DNA from: Intestinibacillus sp050255995
GTDB taxonomy: Bacteria > Bacillota > Clostridia > Oscillospirales > Butyricicoccaceae
NCBI GenBank assembly: GCA_050255995.1
Contig: JBFWIM010000002.1
Span: forward strand, 1-62,891
Length of the DNA: 62,891 bases
Reading direction: 5' to 3'
Shown: one piece after another, positions 25,850 through 34,683 of the stretch
Layout: each line of letters opens with the position of its first letter
Numbering within the stretch: position 1 is the stretch's first letter
Notes under the pieces: model-generated
What the model saw: the letters and a program-made list of their open reading frames with translations, nothing else
The model's database searches: none
Told to the model about the DNA's origin: nothing
Position numbers and translations under genes: made by a program

Positions 25850-27277
25850 TCAGAGGGATTTGTATACCTCAATATATTTATCTGCGGAGACGTTCCAGCT
25901 GAAGTCGGATGTCATGCCAAGCTTCATCAGATGCTGCCATGCCTCCCTGTTCTGCTGGTAAACATTGCAGGCCTCGCGGATGACGTGCAGCATGTCATGC
26001 GCGTTATAGCTTGCGAAGGTAAAGCCGTTGCCCGTGCCGAGATAGTCCACAAAGGCCTGCACCGTATCCCGGAGGCCGCCGGTCTCCCGGACAATCGGAA
26101 CCGTGCCGTAGCGCATCGCGATCATCTGTGCCAGGCCGCACGGCTCGGTGCGGGACGGCATGAGGAGCATATCCGCACCCGCATAAATCTTATCCGCAAG
26201 GTCGCCCGAGAACATGATGGATGCGGAGATCTTGGCCGGGTACAGGCGCTTGGCTTCCAGGAACATCTGCTCGTAGCGCCAGTCGCCCTTGCCCAAAACG
26301 ATCAGGCGGACGTCGTCCTCCAGAATATCATGCAGCACGGCCTCAACCAGATCCATTCCCTTCTGACTGACAAAGCGGCTGATGATGCCGATCACCGGCG
26401 TATCATCTTCGCCCTCCAGCCCGCACAGCTGCAGCAGCTCCCGCTTGTTCTGCACCTTGTCTTCGAGTGTTTTGGGCCCGTAATTCTTGTAAAGGTGCGG
26501 ATTGGTCATCGGGTCAAAGGCCGTCATGTCGATGCCGTTCAGGATGCCGTGCAGCTTCCAGCTGTTCTGCCGCAGAACGGCATCGAGCCGGTGTCCGTAA
26601 TAGGGCGTCTGGATTTCCTCCGCATAGGTCGGGCTGACCGTGGTCACCGCGCTCGCCGCGAGAATCGCGGCCTTCATCAGGTTCACGTCGCCGTCCATCG
26701 CCATAAAGCCGGAACGGTAGTGCGAATCGTCGATGCCGAGCACATATTCCAGAATCTCGCGGCCGTACTGCCCCTGATACTGAATGTTGTGGATCGTAAA
26801 CACCGTCTTGATGCCCTGATAGAAGGGACGCGCGCCGAAGAGCATGTTGTAATACACCGGTACCAGTGAAGTCTCCCAGTCGTTGCAGTGGATGATATCC
26901 GGCTTCCAGTCGAGATCGGGCAGAATCTCCAGAACCGCCTTGGAAAAAAAGGCGAACCGTTCGGCGTCGTCATACTCGCCATATATCTGCATGCGGGAGA
27001 AATAATATTCGTTGTCGATAAAATAATACGTTACTTTGTCTTTTTTCAGGCTGAAAACGCCGCAATACTGGTTGCGCCACGCGAGTTGGACATAGGCATT
27101 CTTTACGAAGTTCATTTTTGTCCGCCAGCTGGCGGCGATTGTACTGTAAAGCGGACAGAACACCGCCACGTCGTGCCCTTTCTCCGCAAGCGCTTTTGGG
27201 AGGGACCCCGCAACATCGCCCAAGCCGCCGGTTTTCACAAACGGTGCGACTTCGCTCGCCACAAACATGATTTTCAT
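25850..27277 (-). CDS. glgA: Glycogen (starch) synthase, ADP-glucose type
   Basis: GlgA extends alpha-1,4-glucan from ADP-glucose (GT5). The 475-residue protein begins KIMFVASEVAPFVKTGGLGD, carrying the Lys-x-Gly-Gly-Leu ADP-glucose site, and ends with the E-x7-E region (MPSRTEPCGLAQMIAMRYGT) and TGGLRDTV. The ATG at 27275-27277 has GGGAGG upstream; farther in-frame starts are not needed. It lies 84 bases after glgD. Confidence 0.97.
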   Translation of the reverse strand: MKIMFVASEVAPFVKTGGLGDVAGSLPKALAEKGHDVAVFCPLYSTIAASWRTKMNFVKNAYVQLAWRNQYCGVFSLKKDKVTYYFIDNEYYFSRMQIYGEYDDAERFAFFSKAVLEILPDLDWKPDIIHCNDWETSLVPVYYNMLFGARPFYQGIKTVFTIHNIQYQGQYGREILEYVLGIDDSHYRSGFMAMDGDVNLMKAAILAASAVTTVSPTYAEEIQTPYYGHRLDAVLRQNSWKLHGILNGIDMTAFDPMTNPHLYKNYGPKTLEDKVQNKRELLQLCGLEGEDDTPVIGIISRFVSQKGMDLVEAVLHDILEDDVRLIVLGKGDWRYEQMFLEAKRLYPAKISASIMFSGDLADKIYAGADMLLMPSRTEPCGLAQMIAMRYGTVPIVRETGGLRDTVQAFVDYLGTGNGFTFASYNAHDMLHVIREACNVYQQNREAWQHLMKLGMTSDFSWNVSADKYIEVYKSL

Positions 27278-27361
27278 TTTCCTGACCTCCCGTTCTGTCC
27301 TTGTAACGCTGCCCTGATTGAGCAAAATCCACAACTTTTTGTTCTGTTTTTCTCTATTCTA

Positions 27362-28489
27362 CTAGACAATAGAGCTTTTTGCAATAACCACCGGATAATT
27401 TTCGTGCCCCATCATGGTGCGGCCCTCACGTATTGTTACGCCGCGGTCCGTGATAATATGCGCCAGCGACGCGCCGGCAAGCACGCGGCCGGACTGCATG
27501 ATAATGCTGTTTACAATCTTGGCATCCCGCTCAATATGTACGTCACGGAACAGAATCGAACCGGAAACCTCGCCTTCAATATAGCAGCCGTCCGCGATCA
27601 GGCTGTCATCCACTACGGCCTTATCGCCGTAATACGCCGGCGCCTCGTCGTGGATTTTCGTATAGACCGGGCGGTTCCTCAGGAACAGGTCGTCGCGCAC
27701 CTCCTTTTCCAGCATATCCATATTGGCCCGGAAGTAATCCTTCGTATCCTCAATTTTCACCGCGTAGCGATCGAAAATATAAGCGCCGATCGTGCCCTCT
27801 TCCAGCGCGCGCTGCAACAGTTCCCGTTCAAAATGGATGCAGTTATGGGTGACACAGTCGGCAATCAGATGGATCAGGTACTCGCGCCGCATGACATAAA
27901 CGCCGAGCGCAATGTATTTGCACTTGCCCTCGCTGCAGTCCCCTACGCGGATGTCCGTGACATCTTTTTTGCGGTTGATGTCAACATAGGTCGTAAACGG
28001 GCTTTCTTTCACCTTTTTGGTGCAAACGAGCGTCACGTTGTTGCCGCTGTCCTTGTGCGCCTGAACGATTTCATCCAGTGGCAGATTGGCGACGATGTCG
28101 CCGTCCGTCACCACCACATAATCCGAACGGTTCTTCTGCAGGTAATCGACCGCGCCCGCGAGCGCATCGATCTTGCCGCGGTATTCGCCGTTGACCAGGG
28201 GCGAGGCGCGCTTGGAGTAAGAATACGGGGGCAGCAAGGTGACGCCGCCGTTTTTGCGGGATAAATCCCAGTCCTTCGCCGAACCGATATGGTCGATCAG
28301 CGACTGGTATCTGTCGCGCATCAGCACGCCCACCCGGTAAATACCCGAATTCACCATATTCGAAAGCATAAAATCAATGACACGGTACCGGCAGCCGAAC
28401 GGGACGGCAGCTACCGTACGATGGTCGGTCAGTTCACGCAGATCATTGTCGTTATCGAAGGCGATAATAATACCCAGTACGTTTTTCAT
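27362..28489 (-). CDS. glgD: Glucose-1-phosphate adenylyltransferase subunit GlgD
   Basis: A 375-residue GlgC homologue beginning MKNVLGIIIAFDNDNDLREL, in which the nucleotide loop GGxGxR of the catalytic subunit is missing; AVPFGCRYRVIDFMLSNMVN is retained, followed by a left-handed beta-helix C-domain. In Firmicutes GlgD forms a heterotetramer with GlgC and raises its activity. GGGGGGACAGGAG precedes the ATG. glgC ends 15 bases upstream, so the two subunits should be co-produced. Confidence 0.95.
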   Translation of the reverse strand: MKNVLGIIIAFDNDNDLRELTDHRTVAAVPFGCRYRVIDFMLSNMVNSGIYRVGVLMRDRYQSLIDHIGSAKDWDLSRKNGGVTLLPPYSYSKRASPLVNGEYRGKIDALAGAVDYLQKNRSDYVVVTDGDIVANLPLDEIVQAHKDSGNNVTLVCTKKVKESPFTTYVDINRKKDVTDIRVGDCSEGKCKYIALGVYVMRREYLIHLIADCVTHNCIHFERELLQRALEEGTIGAYIFDRYAVKIEDTKDYFRANMDMLEKEVRDDLFLRNRPVYTKIHDEAPAYYGDKAVVDDSLIADGCYIEGEVSGSILFRDVHIERDAKIVNSIIMQSGRVLAGASLAHIITDRGVTIREGRTMMGHENYPVVIAKSSIV

Positions 28490-28504
28490 AGCTCCTGTCC
28501 CCCC

Positions 28505-29716
28505 TTAAATCCTGTCCGGCACATCCTCGGCCGCCATCTCCTTTGCGGCCATTTTCACGCCGCGGCCGACCCGAACGCCGCCTGCGACAACTGCCACGCC
28601 CCATTTTTCAATATCGCTTTCGTTAGGGCTCTGTCCCACCTCGGCCCCCGCCGCGATGGTTGCGCCCTCCGCCACAATCGCGTACCGCACGACCGCGCCT
28701 TCCTCAATCACCGCGCCGGGCATCAGGATGGAATATTCCACCTGTGCGCCGCGCGCAACCGTCACGTCGGAAAACAGCACGGATTCGGAAACGTCGCCGT
28801 AGATTTCGCAGCCTTCGGATACGAGCGAATGCGTGATGTGCGCATCGACGCTCGCAAAGTGCGGAGGCGCGCCAGTGTTGCGGCCATAGATTTTCCAGTT
28901 ATCGTCGTCAAGGTTCAGGCCGGACTTGGGGGACAGCAGATCCATGTTGGCTTCCCACAGGCTTTCGATCGTGCCGACGTCCTTCCAGTAGCCTTCAAAG
29001 CGGTAGGCCTGCATTTTCTCGCCCGCCGCGAGCATCGCCGGAATGATGTCCTTGCCAAAATCGTTGGACGAGCCCTTTTTCTGCTCATCCTCCATCAGGT
29101 ATTTGCGCAGTTTTTTCCATGTGAATATGTAGATGCCCATGGAGGCAAGGGTAGATTTTGGCTGCTTGGGCTTTTCCTCGAACTCATAAACGCTGCCGTC
29201 CTCGTGGCAGTTCATGATGCCGAAGCGGGAAGCTTCCGCCAGCGGCACGTCGATGACCGCGATGGTTGCGTCCGCCTTTTGAGTCTTGTGCTCGGCCAGC
29301 ATTCTGGAGTAATCCATCTTGTAAATATGGTCGCCCGACAGGATCACGACGTATTCCGGATCGTATTCATCCACAAAGCCGATATTCTGATAAATGGCGT
29401 TGGCCGTGCCCTTGTACCACTCGGCGTTCTTGCCTTTCTGGTATGGGGGCAGGATGTAAACGCCGCCGCTCACACGGTCAAGATCCCAGGGCTGGCCCGA
29501 GCCGACATAGGCGTTGAGCGCGTGCGGTTCGTATTGGGTAAGCACCCCAACCGTGTCAATGCCGGAATTGATGCAGTTTGACAGCGGAAAATCAATAATC
29601 TTATACTTTCCGCCAAACGGAACCGCAGGCTTGGCGACCTTGGTCGTCAGCACATACAGTCTGCTGCCCTGACCGCCAGCCAACAGCATTGCAACACATT
29701 CTTTTTTTCGATACAT
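28505..29716 (-). CDS. glgC: Glucose-1-phosphate adenylyltransferase, catalytic subunit
   Basis: GlgC makes ADP-glucose, the committed step of bacterial glycogen synthesis. The 403 residues begin with VAMLLAGGQGSRLYVLT (nucleotide loop) followed by KPAVPFGGKYKIIDFPLSNC, with VILSGDHIYKMDY (metal/catalytic Asp) and a C-terminal beta-helix with VRVGRGVKMAAKE. GGAG lies 7 bases before the ATG. A short hairpin (GGAGCCC 29782-29788, GGGCTCC 29792-29798) sits in the glgB-glgC gap. Confidence 0.97.
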   Translation of the reverse strand: MYRKKECVAMLLAGGQGSRLYVLTTKVAKPAVPFGGKYKIIDFPLSNCINSGIDTVGVLTQYEPHALNAYVGSGQPWDLDRVSGGVYILPPYQKGKNAEWYKGTANAIYQNIGFVDEYDPEYVVILSGDHIYKMDYSRMLAEHKTQKADATIAVIDVPLAEASRFGIMNCHEDGSVYEFEEKPKQPKSTLASMGIYIFTWKKLRKYLMEDEQKKGSSNDFGKDIIPAMLAAGEKMQAYRFEGYWKDVGTIESLWEANMDLLSPKSGLNLDDDNWKIYGRNTGAPPHFASVDAHITHSLVSEGCEIYGDVSESVLFSDVTVARGAQVEYSILMPGAVIEEGAVVRYAIVAEGATIAAGAEVGQSPNESDIEKWGVAVVAGGVRVGRGVKMAAKEMAAEDVPDRI

Positions 29717-29822
29717 TTGTATTCTCCATCCTCCGCTTTTACGAGTTTGTTGGAATCAGAATTAATTTTGTCCTGCGGCCGGGAGCCCTACGGGCTCCTC
29801 CCGGTTGTTCCCGTGCAAACGG

Positions 29823-32015
29823 TCACTCTTCCGCAGCGCCGTCCTTATCGGGCGTCTTGGTCAGCGCCTTTTCCGATTGCTTCGTAACGGCTTTTTCCCC
29901 TCTTTTTGCGACGGCGCGCTCTCCCAGAGGCGCAACCGCCTTTGACCCAGGTTTCACGACCGCCTTCTCCCCCCTTACCGCAAGTTCTGTCGTCTCGGCT
30001 GCTTTTCTTCTGGTTCTCACGGTTTTGACAGCGCCGGATTTCGCGCGCGGCGCGCGTTTGGCCGTTTTCTTCTCCGCCGCCTTTTTCGCGGCCTCAATCT
30101 CGGCCTTGGTGCGGCGGTGGCGTTTGGGCGTGCCCCGCAGGAAGATGACGCCCAGCGGCGGCAGCTGGATCTGCACCGACTGCTCGCGTCCGTGGAAGGG
30201 CACCGCTTCGCTCTTCACCTTGCCGTTATCAATGCCCGTACCGCCGAACTCCGCCCGGTCAGACGAGAAAACCTCCTCATAGGTGCCGGCGAACGGCACG
30301 CCGACGCGGTACTGCTCGTGATAAACCGGCGCGAAATTGACCACGACCACAAGGTCGGAGCCGTCCTTTGCCACGCGGCGGAACGAGATCACGTTGTTGC
30401 GGTTATCCTCATGGTCGATCCACTGGAAGCCCTGCCAGTCGACGTCGTTCTCCCACAGCTGCTTGTTTGCAAGATAAAAGTGGTTCAGCCCGCTGACGTA
30501 GGTCTTGAGCTGCCGGTGCGCATCGTAATCGAGCAGCATCCAGTCCAGCCCGCGGTAGTACGCCCATTCGGCGAACTGGCCGAACTCGCCGCCCATGAAC
30601 AGCATTTTCTTGCCCGGGTGCGCGATCATGTAGCCGTACAGTGCGCGGAGTCCGGCGAATTTTTCCTTGTATTCGCCGGGCATTTTATCAATCAGCGAAC
30701 GCTTCCCGTGCACCACTTCGTCGTGCGACAGCGGCAGGATGTAATTTTCCGAAAACGCGTACATGAACGAAAAGGTGATTTTCTCATGCATGTCCTTCCG
30801 GAAGAATGGGTTCGCCTGACAGTAGCAGAGCATGTCGTTCATCCAGCCCATGTTCCACTTGAAGTTGAAGCCAAGCCCCCCGTCGTAACCGGGCTTTGTG
30901 ACCATCGGCCACGCGGTGGACTCTTCGGCGATCATGAGCACGTCGGGGTGATCGGTCAGGATATTTTCATTGAGCAGGCGGATAAAATCCACCGCCTCAA
31001 GGTTCTCACGCCCGCCGTGGATATTGGGCGTCCAGCCCTGATCCTGACGGTTGTAATCGAGGTACAGCATGGAGGCGACCGCGTCCACACGCAGGCCGTC
31101 CATGTGGAACTGCTCAATCCAGAACATCGCCGAGGACATGAGGAGATTGCGCACGGAAACCTTGCCGTAGTCAAAAACCCGGGTGCCCCACTCCTTGTGC
31201 TCCATTTTACGCGGATCGGCGTACTCGTAGAGATAGGAGCCGTCGAACTCAACCAGGCCATGCCCGTCCTTCGGGAAGTGCGCCGGCACCCAGTCCATGA
31301 TGACGCCTACGCCCGCCTGATGGCACTTGTCGACAAAGTACATCAGATCATGCGGCGTGCCATACCGCGAAGTGGCAGCAAAATAGCCCGTGACCTGATA
31401 TCCCCATGAACCATCATATGGGTATTCGGTCAGCGGCATGACCTCAATATGCGTATAGCCCATTTCCTTGACATAAGGCACCAGCACGTCCACCATGTCC
31501 CGATAGGAATAAAAGTTGCCGTCCTCATGCAAGCGCCAAGAACCGAAATGCATTTCATAGATGTTGAGCGGCTTGTCAAACGCCGGGTTCTCCGCGCGCC
31601 ATTTCATCCAGTCCGCGTCGTTCCACTGGTACCCTTCCAGATCGTAATACTTCGACGCGTTGGCGGGGCGGGTTTCGCTGTGGAAACTGTAAGGGTCAGC
31701 CTTGTCCAGAATGTCGCCGCTCTCTGTTTCTATGCTGTACTTGTACGAATCATACTGCCGTACGCCCGGGATAAACCGTTCCCAGATGCCTTGCTCATCA
31801 CGATCCATGGGATCTGCCGCGCGCTCCCATTCGTTAAATGAGCCAATGACCGAAACACTCTTTGCATGAGGCGCATATACGCAGAAAGTAACCCCCTCCT
31901 GCCCGTCCTGTTTTGCAGGATGCGCACCCATAAATTCATATGCGCGACAGTCTTGTCCCGAATAAAATAATTTTTCACGCTCGCCGCGCAAGAGCCCTTT
32001 TGCCTCCAAAGCCAT
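29823..32015 (-). CDS. glgB: 1,4-alpha-glucan branching enzyme with a basic repeat tail
   Basis: GlgB makes alpha-1,6 branches. The 730 residues carry an N-terminal CBM48-like beta domain (FCVYAPHAKSVSVIGSFNEW), then the GH13 barrel with MDWVPAHF, MDGLRVDAVASM (nucleophile), MIAEEST (acid) and LSHDEVVHG. The enzyme part ends near residue 630; the last 100 residues are a Lys/Arg/Ala-rich tail with RRTKAEIEAAKKAAEKK followed by five octad repeats of GEKAVxK type. The ATG at 32013-32015 is better spaced from AGGAGGAG than the one at 32022-32024. It is the first glg gene. Confidence 0.95.
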   Translation of the reverse strand: MALEAKGLLRGEREKLFYSGQDCRAYEFMGAHPAKQDGQEGVTFCVYAPHAKSVSVIGSFNEWERAADPMDRDEQGIWERFIPGVRQYDSYKYSIETESGDILDKADPYSFHSETRPANASKYYDLEGYQWNDADWMKWRAENPAFDKPLNIYEMHFGSWRLHEDGNFYSYRDMVDVLVPYVKEMGYTHIEVMPLTEYPYDGSWGYQVTGYFAATSRYGTPHDLMYFVDKCHQAGVGVIMDWVPAHFPKDGHGLVEFDGSYLYEYADPRKMEHKEWGTRVFDYGKVSVRNLLMSSAMFWIEQFHMDGLRVDAVASMLYLDYNRQDQGWTPNIHGGRENLEAVDFIRLLNENILTDHPDVLMIAEESTAWPMVTKPGYDGGLGFNFKWNMGWMNDMLCYCQANPFFRKDMHEKITFSFMYAFSENYILPLSHDEVVHGKRSLIDKMPGEYKEKFAGLRALYGYMIAHPGKKMLFMGGEFGQFAEWAYYRGLDWMLLDYDAHRQLKTYVSGLNHFYLANKQLWENDVDWQGFQWIDHEDNRNNVISFRRVAKDGSDLVVVVNFAPVYHEQYRVGVPFAGTYEEVFSSDRAEFGGTGIDNGKVKSEAVPFHGREQSVQIQLPPLGVIFLRGTPKRHRRTKAEIEAAKKAAEKKTAKRAPRAKSGAVKTVRTRRKAAETTELAVRGEKAVVKPGSKAVAPLGERAVAKRGEKAVTKQSEKALTKTPDKDGAAEE
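29856..29975 (-). repeat. Five 24-bp repeats encoding octapeptides in the GlgB tail
   Basis: The minus-strand codons read RGEKAVVK, PGSKAVAP, LGERAVAK, RGEKAVTK and QSEKALTK in tandem. They are in-frame 24-bp units that have diverged at synonymous and some replacement sites, so the repeat is old or under protein-level selection. Confidence 0.85.
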
Positions 32016-32142
32016 TTTGCTCATCTCCTCCTAAACTGCATTACAATAAGCACGGTGGTTCTCTATAATAAGTCATTTTTTTACAATTTTTTTGTGGTTA
32101 TAGCACAGTTTTTTTGAAAATACCTCCGCATTTACTAGAAGT

Positions 32143-32171
32143 AGTATACAACATCCGCAAAAAAAAGTCCA
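32143..32171 (-). promoter_or_regulatory. Candidate promoter of the glycogen operon
   Basis: TGGACT (plus 32166-32171), 17 bases, TATACT (plus 32143-32148) on the minus strand; the same hexamers and spacing occur before ymfF. It overlaps the cinA terminator and would give a leader of about 120 nt before glgB. Confidence 0.45.
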
Positions 32172-32197
32172 GTAAATTTCAAATTTACCGGACTTTT
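32159..32197. terminator. Bidirectional terminator between cinA and glgB
   Basis: AAAAGTCC-A-GTAAATTT (32163-32179) pairs with AAATTTAC-C-GGACTTTT (32181-32197) with one mismatch. In the minus direction, after cinA, it is followed by eight Ts, a strong intrinsic terminator. Confidence 0.85.
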
Positions 32198-32203
32198 CTG
32201 CCT

Positions 32204-33454
32204 TTATTTTTCCTTTAGATTGTCGGCCAAAACCTGGCGGCGCACCAGATCCAGGGCAGTGGATGCGGCCTGGTTGCGCACACGGTCACGGCCAAGTCTG
32301 GACTGCATTTTACGCGTCACAACTTTTCCGTTATGATACACGCTGATATAGACGAGGCCGACCGGTTTTTCCTCCGTTCCGCCATCCGGCCCGGCGATGC
32401 CCGTAATGCCGACGCCCACATCGGTGCCGAGCGCCTTTGCAACGCCGGCCGCCATCTGCTCCGCCACCTCGGGGGACACCGCGCCCACCGTGTCGAGCGT
32501 TTCTTTCCGTACGCCGAGAATGTTCATTTTAACCGCGTTGGAGTACGAGCACACGCCGCCCAGATAATACGCGGAGCAGCCCGGCACATCGGTGATACGC
32601 TTTGACAGCAGGCCGCCCGTGCAGCTTTCCGCGACGGACAGCGTCATCCCGCGGGCTTTCAGCCCGTCGCCGACCACCTGCTCCAGCGAATCGACGTCCA
32701 CGCCGTATACGTCGTCACCCAAAATATCGCACACCTCGCGGACCACAGGCGCGAGCATCGCTTCCGCTTCTTCCACCGTATCCGCCTTTGCGGTAATGCG
32801 CGCAAAGCACTCGGAAATCTTGGCGTACGGCGCAATCGTCGGATTGGTCATACGCTCCATCATGTCGTGCAGTTTGTCTTCCATCGCGGATTCGCCCAGA
32901 CCGATCACGCGTACATTGTGGGAAACGATGACGCCGCCCGCCAGCTTGTACAGATACGGCATGGCGCATTCACGCCACATCGGGTCGCACTCGCGCGGGG
33001 GGCCGGGCAGCATGAGCACATGCTTGCCGTCCGCTTCAAAAGCGCAGCCCGGCGCGGTGCCCCACTCGTTGACGAATACCGTGCAGCCCTCGGGCAGCCA
33101 CGCCTGTTTTTCGTTGTTTTTGGTCATTTCTCTGCCGATATCGCGGAAAAACCCGACGATGCGGTCGAGCGAGGGCTGGTGCAGCGCCATTTTCTTGCCA
33201 AAAACCGTGGCGAGCGTCTCCTTGGTCAGGTCGTCAAGCGTCGGCCCGAGACCGCCGGTCGTGATGATGATGTCCGCGCGCGCCTTGGCGTTCTCGACCA
33301 CATCGCGCAGGCGGTCCGGGTTATCACCCACAACCGTCTGGTAAAAAACGTTGATGCCCAGTTCAGAAAGGCCCTGGGAAATAGCCTGCGCGTCCGTGTT
33401 TACAATTTCGCCCAGCAGGATTTCCGTGCCGACGGCGATGAGTTCTGCGTTCAT
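32204..33454 (-). CDS. cinA: CinA family nicotinamide mononucleotide deamidase
   Basis: A 416-residue two-domain protein: an N-terminal molybdopterin-binding-like COG1058 domain (AVGTEILLGEIVNTDAQ, TTGGLGPTLDDLTKE), which in relatives hydrolyses ADP-ribose, and a C-terminal NMN deamidase domain (VAESCTGGLLSKRITDVPG, with the catalytic-type Ser, and GITGIAGPDGGTEEKPVG). It recycles NMN formed by NAD-dependent DNA ligase. GGAGG precedes the ATG. It follows thiI by 38 bases. Confidence 0.95.
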   Translation of the reverse strand: MNAELIAVGTEILLGEIVNTDAQAISQGLSELGINVFYQTVVGDNPDRLRDVVENAKARADIIITTGGLGPTLDDLTKETLATVFGKKMALHQPSLDRIVGFFRDIGREMTKNNEKQAWLPEGCTVFVNEWGTAPGCAFEADGKHVLMLPGPPRECDPMWRECAMPYLYKLAGGVIVSHNVRVIGLGESAMEDKLHDMMERMTNPTIAPYAKISECFARITAKADTVEEAEAMLAPVVREVCDILGDDVYGVDVDSLEQVVGDGLKARGMTLSVAESCTGGLLSKRITDVPGCSAYYLGGVCSYSNAVKMNILGVRKETLDTVGAVSPEVAEQMAAGVAKALGTDVGVGITGIAGPDGGTEEKPVGLVYISVYHNGKVVTRKMQSRLGRDRVRNQAASTALDLVRRQVLADNLKEK

Positions 33455-33492
33455 ATGAAATAACCTCCGGTTATCGTTTAAAATTACAAAAA

Positions 33493-34659
33493 TCAGCCGA
33501 GCACGATGCGCTCCGCGCCCGCGGCGGCTTCCTCGACCAGCGCCTCCACATCCAGATGCTGCTCGGCCTCCAGTATTTTCTGCAGCTTGGGCCGGGTGTT
33601 CGGGTGCTTGGGCGTAAAGACCGTGCAGCAGTCCTCATACGGCAGGATCGAGGTGTCAAAGGTGCCGATTTTCCGCGCGATGCGGACGATTTCCTCTTTG
33701 TCCATGCCGATGACCGGACGGAAAACCGGCAGCTCGCACACCGCCCCGGTCACCGCCATGGCGGGCATGGTCTGGCTTGCCACCTGCCCCAGGCTTTCTC
33801 CCGTAATCAGACCGCCGCACTCGTACTGCACGGCGAGCCGCTCTGCAATGCGCATCATAAAGCGGCGCATGATGATGGTGAACAGCTCCTCATGGCAGTG
33901 CGCGCGGATTTCCTCCTGAATCTTGGTGAACGGCACAACGAGCAGCGGCAGACGGCCGGTGTAGCGGGTCAGGATCTGCCCCAGCTCGATCACTTTTTCC
34001 TTCGCGCGTTCCGAGGTATAGGGATAGCTGAAAAAGTGCACGCCGACCAGCTCCAGGCCGCGCTTTGCCATCATATAGCCTGCGACGGGCGAATCGATGC
34101 CGCCGGAGAGCAAAAACGCCGCGCGCCCGTTCGCGCCGACCGGCATGCCGCCCGCGCCCGGCTCCGGCCCGGCGTGGACAAAGGCATGCGCCGTGCGGAT
34201 TTCAAAATGGATCGTCAGCTCCGGCGTGTGCATATCGGGCTTCAGGTGCGTATATTTTTCCGCCAGCTCGCCGCCAAGCGCCTGCGAGACCTGCACCGAG
34301 GTCATCGGGAACTTCTTGTCGCCGCGTTTTGTCTCCACTTTAAAGCTGCGCGCGTCGGCGATACGGTCGGCAAGATAGCTTTCCGCGGTCTCCTGCATGC
34401 TTTCGAGCGTCTTTTCGCAGACCGCCGCACGGCAGATCGTCGCCACGCCGAACACGCAGCGCACCGCGTCCAGAACCGCGTCGCCGTCCGCCTCCTCCGG
34501 GATCCAGACATAGATGACCGACTGGTGAATCTCAATCGGGCAGGGCGCGACGGCGCGCACGCGGCGGCGCAGGTTGGCCAGCAGCCTGTCCTCAAATTTT
34601 TTACGGTTGAGACCCTTGAGGACAATCTCTCCGCACTTCAGCAGCAATACTTCCTTCAT
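33493..34659 (-). CDS. thiI: tRNA 4-thiouridine sulfurtransferase ThiI, short form
   Basis: ThiI adenylates U8 of tRNA and inserts sulfur. The 388 residues contain a ferredoxin-like/THUMP N-domain and a PP-loop domain with LLSGGIDSPVAGYMMAKRG. The protein stops after the adenylation domain and lacks the rhodanese domain of E. coli ThiI, like the Bacillus enzyme that takes sulfur directly from a dedicated desulfurase. The desulfurase gene is immediately upstream. The ATG at 34657-34659 has AAAGG 7 bases upstream. Confidence 0.95.
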   Translation of the reverse strand: MKEVLLLKCGEIVLKGLNRKKFEDRLLANLRRRVRAVAPCPIEIHQSVIYVWIPEEADGDAVLDAVRCVFGVATICRAAVCEKTLESMQETAESYLADRIADARSFKVETKRGDKKFPMTSVQVSQALGGELAEKYTHLKPDMHTPELTIHFEIRTAHAFVHAGPEPGAGGMPVGANGRAAFLLSGGIDSPVAGYMMAKRGLELVGVHFFSYPYTSERAKEKVIELGQILTRYTGRLPLLVVPFTKIQEEIRAHCHEELFTIIMRRFMMRIAERLAVQYECGGLITGESLGQVASQTMPAMAVTGAVCELPVFRPVIGMDKEEIVRIARKIGTFDTSILPYEDCCTVFTPKHPNTRPKLQKILEAEQHLDVEALVEEAAAGAERIVLG

Positions 34660-34683
34660 TATAAACCTTTCCAAATCCGTTTT

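Noticed and set aside
23622..25961. A 779-codon open frame on the plus strand antisense to glgP
   Set aside because: It mirrors the glgP codon pattern in GC-rich DNA, its translation is low-complexity His/Arg/Val-rich with no known domain, and glgP itself is unmistakable.
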